DNA of 64,000 nt from Hyphomonadaceae bacterium (GTDB taxonomy: Bacteria > Pseudomonadota > Alphaproteobacteria > Caulobacterales > Aquidulcibacteraceae): positions 313,138-377,137 of the forward strand of contig JAEUMQ010000001.1 in the NCBI GenBank assembly GCA_016791425.1. Reading direction: 5' to 3'. A program made the translations under genes and the position numbers. Each line of letters begins with the position of its first letter. The first letter of the stretch is position 1. Below the pieces are notes generated by a model. It searched no databases, was not told the origin of the DNA, and worked only from the letters and a program-made list of their open reading frames with translations. Of the stretch, positions 22,893 through 32,277 are shown one piece after another.

Positions 22893-24590
22893 ATGAAAAA
22901 CCCCTCCAAGATTTCCGCGGTGGCGCTGTCGGCGCTGATGGCGCTCGCGCCTGCAGCGATGGCGCAGGAGGCGGCCGGCGCCGCCGCCGTGCGCGTCACC
23001 AATGGCGGCCAGGGCGCAACGGCCCAGTCGCTGGTGCTGCCGTTCGGCAAGTCGGCGATCATCGATCTGCCGACTGACGTTCGCGACGTGCTGCTGTCCA
23101 ACCCGCAGATCGCCGATGCGGTGGTGCGCTCTTCCCGGCGCGTCTATCTCGTCGGGCGCGCGCTTGGCCAGACCAACGCCTTCTTTTTCGACACCGCCGG
23201 CCGCCAGGTGGCGAATGTCGAGATCCGCGTCGAGCCCGAGCTCGCCTCGCTCAACGAGATGTTCCGTCGCCACATGCCGAACTCGCAGGTGCGCGCCGAA
23301 GCCTTGAACGGGTCGGTGGTGCTCTCCGGAACGGTGCGCACGACGGCTGAGGCCGATCGCGCCGTGCAGATGTCCGAAACTTTCCTCGGCATCGCCGGCG
23401 GCACGGGCGCGGGCACAGGCGGCGCAGCAGGCGGCAACAACAGCCCCGGCACCTCCTCCCCCGGCGGCGCGGCGCTTCGCATCGTCAACCTCATCCAGGT
23501 CGATGAGAGCGAGCAGGTGCTGGTGCGCGTGCGCATCGTCGAGATGAGCCGCACTCTGGTGCGCCAACTCGGCGTCAATCTGAACGCCGAGGACATCCTC
23601 AACACGATGTTGCCGGACGACACGTTCGTGCGCGTCGCCACGCAGAACGGCTATTCGATCGCGGGCCGTCTGCTCGGCGGCTTGAACGGCCAGTACGGCG
23701 TCGCCCAGAACGTGCTCCAGCCCGGCAGCGTGACGTATCCTTCCGGCGGCGTCGGGAATTTCCCGGTCACGTCCGCCGGCGTCGGCGGCTACGCCTACGA
23801 CAACGCCGGCACGGCCGCGCTGATCGACGACACGGTCGAGTACGGCCCCGCCACCGCGCAGCCGGAAAATCGCATCGACGCATCGATCGAAGCGTTCGAG
23901 CGGGCCGGCGTGCTGCGCGTGCTCGCCGAGCCGAACCTGACGGCGATCTCCGGTGAGTCCGCCCGTTTCCTGGCGGGCGGCGAATACCCGATCCCGGTCG
24001 CGGCCGACGACGGCCGCATCGCGGTGGAGTTCAAGCCTTTCGGTGTCGGCTTGGCATTTACGCCGATCGTGATGTCGGGCGGCCGCATCTCGCTCAAGAT
24101 GTCGACCGAAGTGAGCGAGCTCACCTCCGAAGGCGCGATCTCCACCGGCGACACGCCGATCCGCAATCAGGACGGCTCCACGTCGATCATTCGCGGCGTC
24201 AGCATCCCGGCGCTGCAGGTGCGGCGCGCGGAGACCACCGTGGAAATGCCTTCCGGCGGCGCGCTGGTGCTTGCAGGCCTCATCCAGGAGCGCACGCGGC
24301 ACGCGATGGAAGGCATCCCCGGCATGATGAACACGCCGGTGCTGGGCGCCCTCTTCCGCTCGCGCGACTTCATCAACAACGAAACCGAGCTCGTCATCAT
24401 CGTGACCCCGTATCTGGTGAAGCCGACGAGCCCGGATCGTCTGCGCACGCCGGCCGACGGCTTCCGCAATCCAAGCGAGGCCGCCTCGCTGCTCACCGGC
24501 CGCCTGAACGCGATGTACCGGCCGCGCGACGAAGCCGGCGAGAACCGCCGCGAGTCTCTGCAAGGCCCGATGGGCCACGTGATCGAATAG
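22893..24590 (+). CDS. cpaC: Tad pilus secretin CpaC
   Basis: The 565-residue outer-membrane secretin through which the pilus leaves the cell. Signal peptide to about residue 25 (LMALAPAAMAQ); pilus N-domain about 40-120 (LPFGKSAIIDLPTDVRDVLL, VYLVGRALGQTN); a BON-like domain about 125-170 (NGSVVLSGTVRTTAEADRAV); then the secretin core with VRVRIVEMSRT, VLRVLAEPNLTAISGESARF and the late block FINNETELVIIVTPYLV. The order is standard for CpaC/RcpA. A Gly/Ala/Ser linker (about 175-195) separates the BON and core domains. It sits tightly between cpaB and cpaD. Confidence 0.95.
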   Translation: MKNPSKISAVALSALMALAPAAMAQEAAGAAAVRVTNGGQGATAQSLVLPFGKSAIIDLPTDVRDVLLSNPQIADAVVRSSRRVYLVGRALGQTNAFFFDTAGRQVANVEIRVEPELASLNEMFRRHMPNSQVRAEALNGSVVLSGTVRTTAEADRAVQMSETFLGIAGGTGAGTGGAAGGNNSPGTSSPGGAALRIVNLIQVDESEQVLVRVRIVEMSRTLVRQLGVNLNAEDILNTMLPDDTFVRVATQNGYSIAGRLLGGLNGQYGVAQNVLQPGSVTYPSGGVGNFPVTSAGVGGYAYDNAGTAALIDDTVEYGPATAQPENRIDASIEAFERAGVLRVLAEPNLTAISGESARFLAGGEYPIPVAADDGRIAVEFKPFGVGLAFTPIVMSGGRISLKMSTEVSELTSEGAISTGDTPIRNQDGSTSIIRGVSIPALQVRRAETTVEMPSGGALVLAGLIQERTRHAMEGIPGMMNTPVLGALFRSRDFINNETELVIIVTPYLVKPTSPDRLRTPADGFRNPSEAASLLTGRLNAMYRPRDEAGENRRESLQGPMGHVIE

Positions 24591-24621
24591 CCAAGCGACT
24601 AGAAAAGGAATGAGGCTCTAG

Positions 24622-25308
24622 ATGAACCGCCCGCTTTTCGCGCTGGTCGCCTTGACCGCCGGCATCGCCGGATGCGCGACCGCGCCGCCCAATGGGGCTG
24701 CGCCTGTCGGCCCTTCCGCGGCGGACAATCATCGCATCAAGGTATCGCAAGTCGGCGAGCGGCTCGAGCTGCCTGTCGCGGCCAACGACCTCACCTTGAG
24801 CGCCGCCGCGCAACAGGATCTCTCGCGGTTCGCGCGCAGCTACAATGACGGCGGCCACGGCGCCCTGATGCTGTCCATCCCATCCGGCGGCGCAAATGCG
24901 GCGGCAGCTTCGCGCATAGCGCAGCAGGCGCGGCTGATCCTCGCCGAGAACGGCGTGCCCTACGCCGCGATCGCCGGCAGCACGTATGACGCCGCCGGCG
25001 CCGACGCCTCGCCGATCCAGCTTTCCTACATGCGTTTCGAGGCGACCGCGCCTGAGTGCACGCCGATGTGGCGCCAGGACCTCGCGCATCCGGTCAACAA
25101 CGCCACCTACGAGAGCTTCGGCTGCGCCGCAGTGGCCAACCTGGCCGCGATGGTCGCCGACCCGCGCGATCTGGTGTCCCCGCGCGACGAGGCCCCGCGC
25201 GACGCGGGCCGGCGCGCGACGGTCATGAAGCATTATCGTGAAGGCGAGCAAACCCACGCGGTGCGTTCGCAAGACGAGCGCATCACGGTCAGCGACGCGG
25301 TGAACTGA
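24622..25308 (+). CDS. cpaD: Tad pilus lipoprotein CpaD
   Basis: A 228-residue outer-membrane lipoprotein, the secretin partner in Tad systems. The signal peptide ends in lipobox GIAGC (Cys 18). The mature part carries CpaD-family patches: LPVAANDLTLSAAAQQDLSRF and the late block FGCAAVANLAAMVADPRDLVSP, with a cysteine pair (ECTPMW and SFGCAAV) probably forming a disulfide. A TCTAG overlaps the bases just before ATG and GGAATGAGG provides a ribosome site. Ends 4 bases before cpaE. Confidence 0.9.
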   Translation: MNRPLFALVALTAGIAGCATAPPNGAAPVGPSAADNHRIKVSQVGERLELPVAANDLTLSAAAQQDLSRFARSYNDGGHGALMLSIPSGGANAAAASRIAQQARLILAENGVPYAAIAGSTYDAAGADASPIQLSYMRFEATAPECTPMWRQDLAHPVNNATYESFGCAAVANLAAMVADPRDLVSPRDEAPRDAGRRATVMKHYREGEQTHAVRSQDERITVSDAVN

Positions 25309-25312
25309 AGCG

Positions 25313-26770
25313 ATGAAGCACGATCCGGCAGAGGCTGAGGACGCCTGGAGCGTCGGGACCCCCGACGAAGTCCAATTCGTCCTCGAAGAAGATGACGCGT
25401 TCGGTCTCGGCGAGATCGAAACCGCCGAGGCGCCGCCCTTCGACGACGGCGAGGCCGCGGACGCCCTGCTCGCCGCCGAGCCGGCCGAGCCGCCCGCGCC
25501 CGAAGCGGCGAACGAGCACGGCTTGACGACGCCGATGCCCGCGATGCCGCCCGCGGCGAACGACGCATCCGCCGATCAGCCGCTGCCGCGCATCACCATC
25601 CATGCGTTCTGCGATCGCCCTGAGATCGCCCGCATGATCGATCAGGTTGCGCAGGATCGCCGCATGGCGAAGGCGCAGATCAAGGTCGAGATGGGCGGCA
25701 TCGAGGCCGGCATCGTGCGGCTTGCCTCGCAGGCGAGCCCGAACCTGCTGATCATCGACACCATCGCGCACGGCCCCGCCATGCTCGACGGCCTCGATCG
25801 CCTGGCCGAAGTGGTAGAGGAAGGCGCCAAGGTCGTCATCATCGGCGCGGTGAACGACATCGGCCTCTTCCGTGAGCTGATGAAGCGCGGCGCGAGCGAA
25901 TACATCGTGCCGCCGGTGAAGCCGCTGCAGCTCATCCGCGCGATCGCCTCGCTTTACGTCAATCCGCAGAAGCCGTTCGTCGGCCGCCTCATCTCTGTGG
26001 TCGGCGCGCGCGGCGGCGTGGGCGCCTCCACCCTGGCGCACAACATCGCCTGGTCGATCGCGGAGCGGCAGGAAGCCGGCGCCGCGCTCGTCGATCTCGA
26101 CCTCCCCTTCGGGACCGCCGCGCTCGACTTCAACCAGGACCCGGGTCAATCGATCGCCGATGCGCTGACCGCGCCCGACCGCGCCGACGAGAACTTCCTC
26201 GACCGCATCGTGACGCGCCAGACGCCGCGCCTGCAGGTGTTCACCGCTCCGGGCAAATTGGAGCGCGAATACGAGCTCGACGCCAGCGCGTTCGAGGTGG
26301 TGATCGACCGCATCCGCCGGAGCGGGCCCTATATCGTGCTCGACCTGCCGCACGTATGGACGAGCTGGGTGAAGCAGACGCTGCTCGCCTCCGACGACGT
26401 GGTGATCGTGGCCGCGCCCGATCTGGCTTCGCTGCGCAACGCGCGCAACATGGTCGATCTTCTGAAGTCCGCGCGTCCGTACGATCAGCCCCCGCGCGTG
26501 GTGTTGAACACGGTCGGCGTGCCCAAGCGCCCCGAAGTCCCGACCAAGGACTTCGCCGACGCGCTCGGCCTGGAGCCGCTCGCCGCGCTCGCCTTCGATC
26601 CCGCACTTTTCGGCGCAGCCGCCAACAACGGACAGATGTTGGCCGAAGTGGCGCCCGCCTCGAAGGCGGCCGTGTCGCTGGACGATCTCGCCGCCATCCT
26701 CACGGGCCGCAAACCAGTCGAGCAGAAACGCACGGCGCTGGTGTCGAAGCTGCCCTTCTTGAAGAAGTGA
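25313..26770 (+). CDS. cpaE: Tad pilus localisation ATPase CpaE (TadZ)
   Basis: A 485-residue MinD/ParA-like protein that places the Tad machine, at a cell pole in Caulobacter. The first ~80 residues are an acidic low-complexity leader. A receiver-like domain follows (about 95-200, ending KPLQLIRAIASLY), lacking an obvious phospho-acceptor set. The ATPase domain has a deviant Walker A GARGGVGAST near residue 231 (GGVGA, with no signature second lysine pattern KGG), then DLDLPFG as Walker A'. This departure is usual in CpaE. The gene ends 6 bases before cpaF. Confidence 0.92.
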   Translation: MKHDPAEAEDAWSVGTPDEVQFVLEEDDAFGLGEIETAEAPPFDDGEAADALLAAEPAEPPAPEAANEHGLTTPMPAMPPAANDASADQPLPRITIHAFCDRPEIARMIDQVAQDRRMAKAQIKVEMGGIEAGIVRLASQASPNLLIIDTIAHGPAMLDGLDRLAEVVEEGAKVVIIGAVNDIGLFRELMKRGASEYIVPPVKPLQLIRAIASLYVNPQKPFVGRLISVVGARGGVGASTLAHNIAWSIAERQEAGAALVDLDLPFGTAALDFNQDPGQSIADALTAPDRADENFLDRIVTRQTPRLQVFTAPGKLEREYELDASAFEVVIDRIRRSGPYIVLDLPHVWTSWVKQTLLASDDVVIVAAPDLASLRNARNMVDLLKSARPYDQPPRVVLNTVGVPKRPEVPTKDFADALGLEPLAALAFDPALFGAAANNGQMLAEVAPASKAAVSLDDLAAILTGRKPVEQKRTALVSKLPFLKK

Positions 26771-26776
26771 GCCTGA

Positions 26777-28234
26777 ATGTTCGGCAAGCGCAGTCTCAAT
26801 GAGCCGCCGGAGCCGGCGGCGTCTTCCGCGCCGGCGAAAAAGCCCTCACCGGCGCCTGCGCCGGCCGCCGCTGCGCCGGCGAGCCAGCCGCGTCCGAAGA
26901 GCTCCGCGCCCGCGAACGACATCGCCGCGCCGCAGGCGGACGCGCCGGAATTCCGCTCCGAAGCCTATTATCGCGTCAAATCGACGATCTTCAACGCGCT
27001 GATCGAGACGATCGATCTGGCGCAATTGGCGCAGCTCGATCCCGAAAGCGCGCGCGACGAGATCCGCGACATCGTCGCCGAGATCATCTCCATCAAGAAC
27101 GTCGTGATGTCGATCGCCGAGCAGGAGAGCCTGCTCGACGACATCTGCAACGACGTGCTGGGCTATGGCCCGTTGGAGCCCCTGCTCGCGCGCGACGACA
27201 TCGCCGACATCATGGTCAATGGCGCCGGCGCCGTGTTCATCGAAGTCTCCGGAAAGGTGCAGAAGACGGGCGTCCGCTTCCGCGACAACGGCCAGCTGAT
27301 GAATGTCTGCCAGCGGATCGTCAGCCAAGTCGGCCGCCGCGTCGATGAAGCCTCCCCGATCTGCGACGCGCGCCTGCCCGACGGCTCGCGCGTCAACGTC
27401 ATCGCCCCGCCGCTCGCCATCGACGGCCCCAGCCTCACCATCCGGAAGTTCAAGAAGGACAAGCTGCGCCTTCAGAACCTGGTCGATTTCGGCTCCATCT
27501 CGCCGGCCGGCGCGAAGATCCTGCAGATCATCGGCGCCTGCCGCTGCAACACGCTGATCTCCGGCGGCACCGGCTCGGGCAAGACGACGCTGCTCAACAC
27601 GCTGACTGCGTTTATCGATCCCTCCGAGCGCGTCATCACCTGCGAGGACGCCGCCGAGCTGCAATTGCAGCAGCCGCACGTGGTGCGCCTGGAAACCCGC
27701 CCGCCGAACCTGGAAGGCTCGGGCCAGGTCACCATGCGCGACCTCGTCAAGAACTGCCTGCGGATGCGCCCGGACCGGATCATCGTCGGCGAAGTCCGCG
27801 GCTCCGAAGCCTTCGACCTCCTGCAGGCGATGAACACCGGCCACGACGGCTCGATGGGCACGCTGCACGCGAATTCCCCGCGCGAAGCCCTCTCGCGCCT
27901 GGAAAGCATGATCACCATGGGCGGCTTCTCCCTGCCGCCGAAGACGATCCGCGAGATCGTCGTCGCCTCGGTGGACGTCGTCATCCAGGCCGCGCGCCTG
28001 CGCGACGGCTCGCGCCGCATCACGCAGATCTCCGAAGTCATGGGGCTGGAAGGCGACACCATCATCACGCAGGATCTGCTGCTCTTCGAGATCACCGGCG
28101 AGGATTCCAACGGCCGCATCATGGGCCGCCACCGTTCCACCGGAATCGGCCGTCCCCGCTTCTGGGAGCGCGCGCGCTATTTCGGCCTCGACAAGGAGCT
28201 GGCCCAAGCGCTCGATGAATCGGAGGCCGATTGA
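26777..28234 (+). CDS. cpaF: Tad pilus motor ATPase CpaF (TadA)
   Basis: The 485-residue hexameric secretion ATPase that powers pilus extension and, in Tad systems, retraction. The first ~60 residues are a Pro/Ala/Ser-rich tail. The N-domain includes DILVNGAG-like DIMVNGAGAVFIE; the P-loop is GGTGSGKTT (about residues 262-270); then ITCEDAAELQL (Asp/Glu box), ETRPPN, the Walker B region PDRIIVGEVRGSEA and GHDGSMGTLHANSPREAL (His box). All catalytic boxes are intact. The stop overlaps the tadB start (TGATG), so the motor and platform proteins are translationally coupled. Confidence 0.96.
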   Translation: MFGKRSLNEPPEPAASSAPAKKPSPAPAPAAAAPASQPRPKSSAPANDIAAPQADAPEFRSEAYYRVKSTIFNALIETIDLAQLAQLDPESARDEIRDIVAEIISIKNVVMSIAEQESLLDDICNDVLGYGPLEPLLARDDIADIMVNGAGAVFIEVSGKVQKTGVRFRDNGQLMNVCQRIVSQVGRRVDEASPICDARLPDGSRVNVIAPPLAIDGPSLTIRKFKKDKLRLQNLVDFGSISPAGAKILQIIGACRCNTLISGGTGSGKTTLLNTLTAFIDPSERVITCEDAAELQLQQPHVVRLETRPPNLEGSGQVTMRDLVKNCLRMRPDRIIVGEVRGSEAFDLLQAMNTGHDGSMGTLHANSPREALSRLESMITMGGFSLPPKTIREIVVASVDVVIQAARLRDGSRRITQISEVMGLEGDTIITQDLLLFEITGEDSNGRIMGRHRSTGIGRPRFWERARYFGLDKELAQALDESEAD

Positions 28235-29214
28235 TGGACCCCGCGCTCATCGCCTCGGCGCTCGCGTTCCTGGCCTTCGCCGGCATCGGCCTCGCCTTCT
28301 CGCAGCCGAGCGCGGACGCCGTGCGCGCCGCCAAGCGCGCCAAGGACATCAACGCCAAGCGCCCCTCCGCACGCAAGATCGAGATCGATCAGGGCGCCGC
28401 CAAGCGCAAGGCCGGCGCTCAGGAGGCGCTGAAGGAGCTCACCGCGAACGAGAAGAAATCGCGCAAGCGCCGGCTTTCGGTGAAGGGCCTCATCGAGCAG
28501 GCCGGGCTCAACATCACCGAGACGCACTTCTGGATCATCTCCGGCTGCACCGGCGTGGTGCTCGCCGGCATCGGCTTTTTCATCCAGCAATCCTGGATCG
28601 GCCCGCTCATCGGCCTGTTCATCGGCGGGCTCGGCCTGCCCCGCTGGGTGCTGAAATTCCTGATCGGCGCGCGCCAGAAGAAGTTCACCAACCAGCTCGC
28701 CGACGGCATCGACATCATCGTACGCGGCGTGAAGTCCGGCCTTCCGCTCAATCAATGCCTGCGGATGATCGCCGCGGAGAGCCCGCAGCCCCTGCGGCAG
28801 GAATTCGCCAACCTCGTCGACGCCAACGCGATGGGCGTGCCGCTCGAGCAATCCCTGACGCGCATGCATGAGCGGATGCCGCTGCCGGAAGTGAACTTCT
28901 TCGGCATCGTGCTGATGATCCAGCAGCGCACCGGCGGCAACCTCTCCGAAGCGCTCGCCAACCTGTCGAGCGTGCTGCGGTCGCGCAAGCTGATGCGTGC
29001 GAAGATCCAGGCGCTTTCTTCCGAGGCCAAGACCTCAGCCGGCATCATCGGCTCGCTGCCCTTCTTCGTCGTCGGGATCGTCTATCTCATTCAGCCCGAC
29101 TACATGACGCTGCTTTTCGTTACGCCCGTCGGCAACATCATCCTGATGGTCGCGTTCATCATGATGTCGATCGGCGTGTTGGTCATGCGCAACATGATCA
29201 ACTTCAAATTCTAG
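28234..29214 (+). CDS. tadB: Tad pilus inner-membrane platform protein TadB (CpaG)
   Basis: A 326-residue T2SF-type membrane protein that forms the pilus platform on the motor. A single N-terminal helix (LIASALAFLAFAGIGLAF) precedes a basic cytoplasmic segment (about 30-85). Two helices near 100-145 lead into the T2SF domain (GVKSGLPLNQCLRMIA... LPEVNFFGIVLMIQQRTGGNLSE), with two further helices at the C-terminus. The ATG 28234 shares its A with the cpaF stop. A 61-base gap precedes tadC. Confidence 0.93.
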   Translation: MDPALIASALAFLAFAGIGLAFSQPSADAVRAAKRAKDINAKRPSARKIEIDQGAAKRKAGAQEALKELTANEKKSRKRRLSVKGLIEQAGLNITETHFWIISGCTGVVLAGIGFFIQQSWIGPLIGLFIGGLGLPRWVLKFLIGARQKKFTNQLADGIDIIVRGVKSGLPLNQCLRMIAAESPQPLRQEFANLVDANAMGVPLEQSLTRMHERMPLPEVNFFGIVLMIQQRTGGNLSEALANLSSVLRSRKLMRAKIQALSSEAKTSAGIIGSLPFFVVGIVYLIQPDYMTLLFVTPVGNIILMVAFIMMSIGVLVMRNMINFKF

Positions 29215-29275
29215 GCGCGCGCTCGCAAGAGAACCGGGTTTCCGTGAACCGCGCGGCCCAACAGGGGATACGGAA

Positions 29276-30253
29276 ATGAGCCTGATCCAGACGCTCACCG
29301 ATCCGATGAACATCGCAGGCGCGGTCGCCGCCGGCGCGTGCTTCGCCACGATCGTGACGGTGGCCGCGCCCCTCCTCGCCGAGGACCGGCTCAATTCGCG
29401 CCTCAAGGAAGTCGTCAAGCGACGCGAGGAATTGCGCAAGAAGAGCCGCGCCGAGCTCAACAAGACCGGCGGCGGCCTCGTCCGGCCCGGCGCCAATCGC
29501 TGGGTGAACGACATCGTCGAGCGCCTGCAGCTGCAGCGCCGGCTCGCCGACGACACGCTCTCCGAGAAGCTGGTGCGCGCCGGCCTGCGCGGGCCCGCGG
29601 CGCAGACGCGCTTCTACTTCTACCGCGCCGCGCTGCCGATCGGCTTCGGCGTCGCGGCCTTCATCTACATGACGCTCTTCGGCGACCGCTTCCAGCTCTC
29701 CGGCCAGGTGCGTCTGCTGATCATCATGTGCGCCGTCGTGCTCGGCTTCTATGCGCCCTCGCTCTATCTGGCGAACCGCGCCCAGAACCGCAAAGACAAG
29801 ATCATGAGCGCATTTCCCGACTCGCTCGACATGCTGCTCATTTGCGTTGAATCCGGCATGTCGATCGAAGCCGCCCTGCAGCGCGTGGGGCGCGAGATCG
29901 CGCCCGCGTCGGTGGAGCTGGCGGAGGAATTCGCGCTCACCACCGCGGAGCTCTCCTATCTGCCCGAACGCCGCATGGCCTATGAGAACCTCGCACGCCG
30001 CACCAATCATCCGGGCGTGAAGTCGGTGGCGATGGCGCTGACCCAGGCGGAGAAGTACGGCACGCCGCTCGGCGGCGCGCTCCGCGTCATGGCCAAGGAG
30101 AACCGCGACCTGCGCTTGTCCGAAGCCGAGAAGAAGGCCGCCGCCCTCCCCGCCAAGCTCACCGTGCCGATGATCGTGTTCTTCCTGCCGGTGCTGTTCA
30201 TGGTGATCATGGGCCCGGCGCTCATCCGCATCTCGGAGATGATGAGCAAGTAA
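29276..30253 (+). CDS. tadC: Tad pilus inner-membrane platform protein TadC (CpaH)
   Basis: A 325-residue companion of TadB with the same T2SF architecture: an N-terminal helix (IAGAVAAGACFATIVTVAAP), a charged cytoplasmic segment (ELRKKSRAELNKTGGG), two central helices (YRAALPIGFGVAAFIYMTLF and LLIIMCAVVLGFYAPSLYLA), the T2SF signature SFPDSLDMLLICVESGMS-like AFPDSLDMLLICVESGM, and a final helix IVFFLPVLFMVIMGPALI. A ribosome site GGGGAT is 7 bases upstream. It ends the main rightward Tad run; tadD is 1.1 kb further on the other strand. Confidence 0.92.
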   Translation: MSLIQTLTDPMNIAGAVAAGACFATIVTVAAPLLAEDRLNSRLKEVVKRREELRKKSRAELNKTGGGLVRPGANRWVNDIVERLQLQRRLADDTLSEKLVRAGLRGPAAQTRFYFYRAALPIGFGVAAFIYMTLFGDRFQLSGQVRLLIIMCAVVLGFYAPSLYLANRAQNRKDKIMSAFPDSLDMLLICVESGMSIEAALQRVGREIAPASVELAEEFALTTAELSYLPERRMAYENLARRTNHPGVKSVAMALTQAEKYGTPLGGALRVMAKENRDLRLSEAEKKAAALPAKLTVPMIVFFLPVLFMVIMGPALIRISEMMSK

Positions 30254-30261
30254 GACCGCGT

Positions 30262-30289
30262 TTGGCTTCGCGAGCGGCGCTCCTATATT
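30262..30289 (+). promoter_or_regulatory. Putative promoter of the pirin gene
   Basis: TTGGCT (30262-30267), 16 bp, TATATT (30284-30289, within CCTATATTG) lies 24 bases before the pirin start and right after tadC. It suggests independent transcription of pirin from the pilus genes. Confidence 0.45.
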
Positions 30290-30312
30290 GGAGGCGCAAT
30301 CCGGAGCCTCAT

Positions 30313-31173
30313 ATGAAATCGATCGCGGAAGTGATGCGCCAGCCGCAAGGCCATTGGGTCGGCGACGGTTTTCCGGTCCGCTCGATCTTCTCCTATAACG
30401 GCGACACCGCGGCGATCAGCCCGTTCCTGCTGTTCGATTATGCCGGCCCCTACGTCTTCCAGCCGAACGGCGGCGCCCCGCGCGGCGTCGGCCAGCATCC
30501 CCATCGCGGCTTCGAGACCGTGACGATCGTCTATGACGGCGAAGTGAGCCATCGCGACTCCACCGGCGGCGGCGGAACCATCGGCCCCGGCGACGTGCAA
30601 TGGATGACCGCGGCCGGCGGCGTCATCCACGAGGAATTCCACTCCCCCGCCTATTCGAAGGCCGGCGGCCCGTTCCGCATGGTGCAGCTCTGGGTGAACC
30701 TGCCGGCGAGGGACAAGATGGCGCCCGCGAAATACCAGGCGATCACAAGCGCGGAGATTCCGGTCGTTGCGTTTCCCGGCGGCAAGGCGCGCATCATCGC
30801 CGGCGACTTCCGCGGAAGCAGAGGCCCGGCGAGCACGTTTTCGCCGATCAATCTCTGGGACGTTCGCCTGGACGCCGGCGCGAGCGTGACGCTCGATCTG
30901 CCGGAAGGACACAACGCGATGATCGCGGTGCTCGCAGGCGCCGTGACCGTCGAGGATAAGCCGGGCGGCGAAGCGGACATCGTGCGCCTGTCCGTCGAAG
31001 GCGCCGGCGCGCGCGTCGCCGCTTCGAGCGACGCGATGCTGCTTGTGCTGACCGGCGAGCCGCTGGGCGAGCCGGTGTTCGGCTACGGGCCCTTCGTGAT
31101 GACGAGCGAAGCCGAGATCCGCCAGGCGATCAACGACTTCAACAGCGGCCGCTTCGGCGTCGTGGCCGCTTGA
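30313..31173 (+). CDS. Pirin-family bicupin protein
   Basis: A 286-residue bicupin. The metal-binding N-terminal cupin has the pirin signature: GVGQHPHRGFETVT (two histidines), VSHRDS and IHEE, matching the His-His-His-Glu iron set. Pirins are described as quercetin 2,3-dioxygenases or redox-sensing regulators; the role here is unknown. I began at MKSIAEVM because GGAG lies 7 bases upstream, although the frame is open earlier. It overlaps the following short lipoprotein gene by 4 bases. No link to the pili is implied beyond position. Confidence 0.88.
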   Translation: MKSIAEVMRQPQGHWVGDGFPVRSIFSYNGDTAAISPFLLFDYAGPYVFQPNGGAPRGVGQHPHRGFETVTIVYDGEVSHRDSTGGGGTIGPGDVQWMTAAGGVIHEEFHSPAYSKAGGPFRMVQLWVNLPARDKMAPAKYQAITSAEIPVVAFPGGKARIIAGDFRGSRGPASTFSPINLWDVRLDAGASVTLDLPEGHNAMIAVLAGAVTVEDKPGGEADIVRLSVEGAGARVAASSDAMLLVLTGEPLGEPVFGYGPFVMTSEAEIRQAINDFNSGRFGVVAA

Positions 31174-31370
31174 GACCGCCCCTCCTCCCGCTGGCGGCCC
31201 TGCTACTGAGCGCCTGCGCAACGGAGCAGGAAGTCTACATGCCGACGGAAACCGAAATCCGGGACTGCGAGGCGCGCGGCGGCTCGATCGAGCCCGCGTT
31301 CGCGATCGACGCCTATGTGTGCCTGCTGCCCCCAGCTCCCGCGCCGAGCGAGCCGCAACCTTCGCCGTGA
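31170..31370 (+). CDS. Small lipoprotein, hypothetical
   Basis: A 66-residue lipoprotein starting at a TTG that overlaps the pirin stop (TTGA). The signal peptide RPPLLPLAALLLSAC has lipobox LLSAC (Cys 16). The mature part holds two more cysteines (RDCEARGG and YVCLLPP), likely one disulfide, and ends in a proline-rich tail. The CEARGG pattern recurs in small alphaproteobacterial lipoproteins, but I know no function. The overlap suggests reinitiation after pirin. Confidence 0.6.
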   Translation: MRPPLLPLAALLLSACATEQEVYMPTETEIRDCEARGGSIEPAFAIDAYVCLLPPAPAPSEPQPSP

Positions 31371-31373
31371 GTG

Positions 31374-32162
31374 TTATTGCGAGCTGGTGGTGCCGCGCAT
31401 TTCCGCCCAACGGCGCGGATCGGAGAAGAGCCCGCGCAGATAGCTCATGTTCGCCGCGACCACGGCCGGCGGCAAATCCACGCGCTGCAGACGTTCTGCT
31501 TCATCGAAGCGGCCCTGCAGCCCGATCGCGAGCGCCAGATTCTGGCGCGCTTCAGCTGTCGCGTTCGGCTGCTCGGCCGCCTGCCTGAGGATGCGCTCCG
31601 CTTCCGCCGGCTCGCCGGAATAGATATGCGACACGCCCATATTGACGAGCACGCTGGGCTCGTTCGGGCGGATCGCCAGCGCGTCCTGATAGGCGCGCCG
31701 CGCATCGGCGTTGCGGCCGGACTGATCGAGCGCCACGCCGAGCGCGTTGCGCGCGCGCCAGTCCTGCGCATCGTTCTCCGCCAGGAACGCCAGCGGCCTG
31801 AGCGCCTCGTTGGGACGCCCGGATTTGATGAGCGAGAGCCCGAGCGTGCGGGTGAGCTGGGCGTCCTGCGGATGTTTCTGCAGCGCCTCGGCCGACACCT
31901 GCACCGCGCGGTCGGCCCGGCCGCCCTCGCGGAGCGCCTCGGCGAATTGCTGCGCGGCTTCCAGATCATCGGGAAAGCGCTGATATTCCTGCGCCCAGAA
32001 GGTCATCTGGGCGAGCTTGTCCTGCCGTGCGACGGCGGCCCGCGCCTGATGATCGACCTGCGCCTGCGCAGGCGTCCCGCCGGTCGTTGCACAAGCGGCA
32101 AGCGCGCCGAGCGACAGCAGCGCAGCCATTCCCGCGGTCTTGGACTTCAATGTTCGCGACAT
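31374..32162 (-). CDS. tadD: Tetratricopeptide lipoprotein TadD (CpaI-like)
   Basis: A 262-residue outer-membrane lipoprotein. The signal peptide ends in lipobox ALAAC, followed by about five TPR units (for example AAQQFAEALREGGRADRAVQ, ARNALGVALDQSGRNADARR and AEARQNLALAIGLQGRFDEA). In Tad systems TadD assists secretin assembly; position next to tadC and the domain layout support that role. I start at MSRTLKSKTAG; an ATG 9 codons earlier is in frame. It is convergent with the pirin/lipoprotein unit, with stops 3 bases apart. Confidence 0.82.
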   Translation of the reverse strand: MSRTLKSKTAGMAALLSLGALAACATTGGTPAQAQVDHQARAAVARQDKLAQMTFWAQEYQRFPDDLEAAQQFAEALREGGRADRAVQVSAEALQKHPQDAQLTRTLGLSLIKSGRPNEALRPLAFLAENDAQDWRARNALGVALDQSGRNADARRAYQDALAIRPNEPSVLVNMGVSHIYSGEPAEAERILRQAAEQPNATAEARQNLALAIGLQGRFDEAERLQRVDLPPAVVAANMSYLRGLFSDPRRWAEMRGTTSSQ

Positions 32163-32277
32163 TGCCGGCGCCTCTTCGCAGCCGCGCACTTTTCCCGAAA
32201 GGCGCTCAACAAAGCTTTAATTCCGACCCCCTCCCTTCAAATTTTATTAAAGACGCAACTTCTCTATAAGGCCGTTC

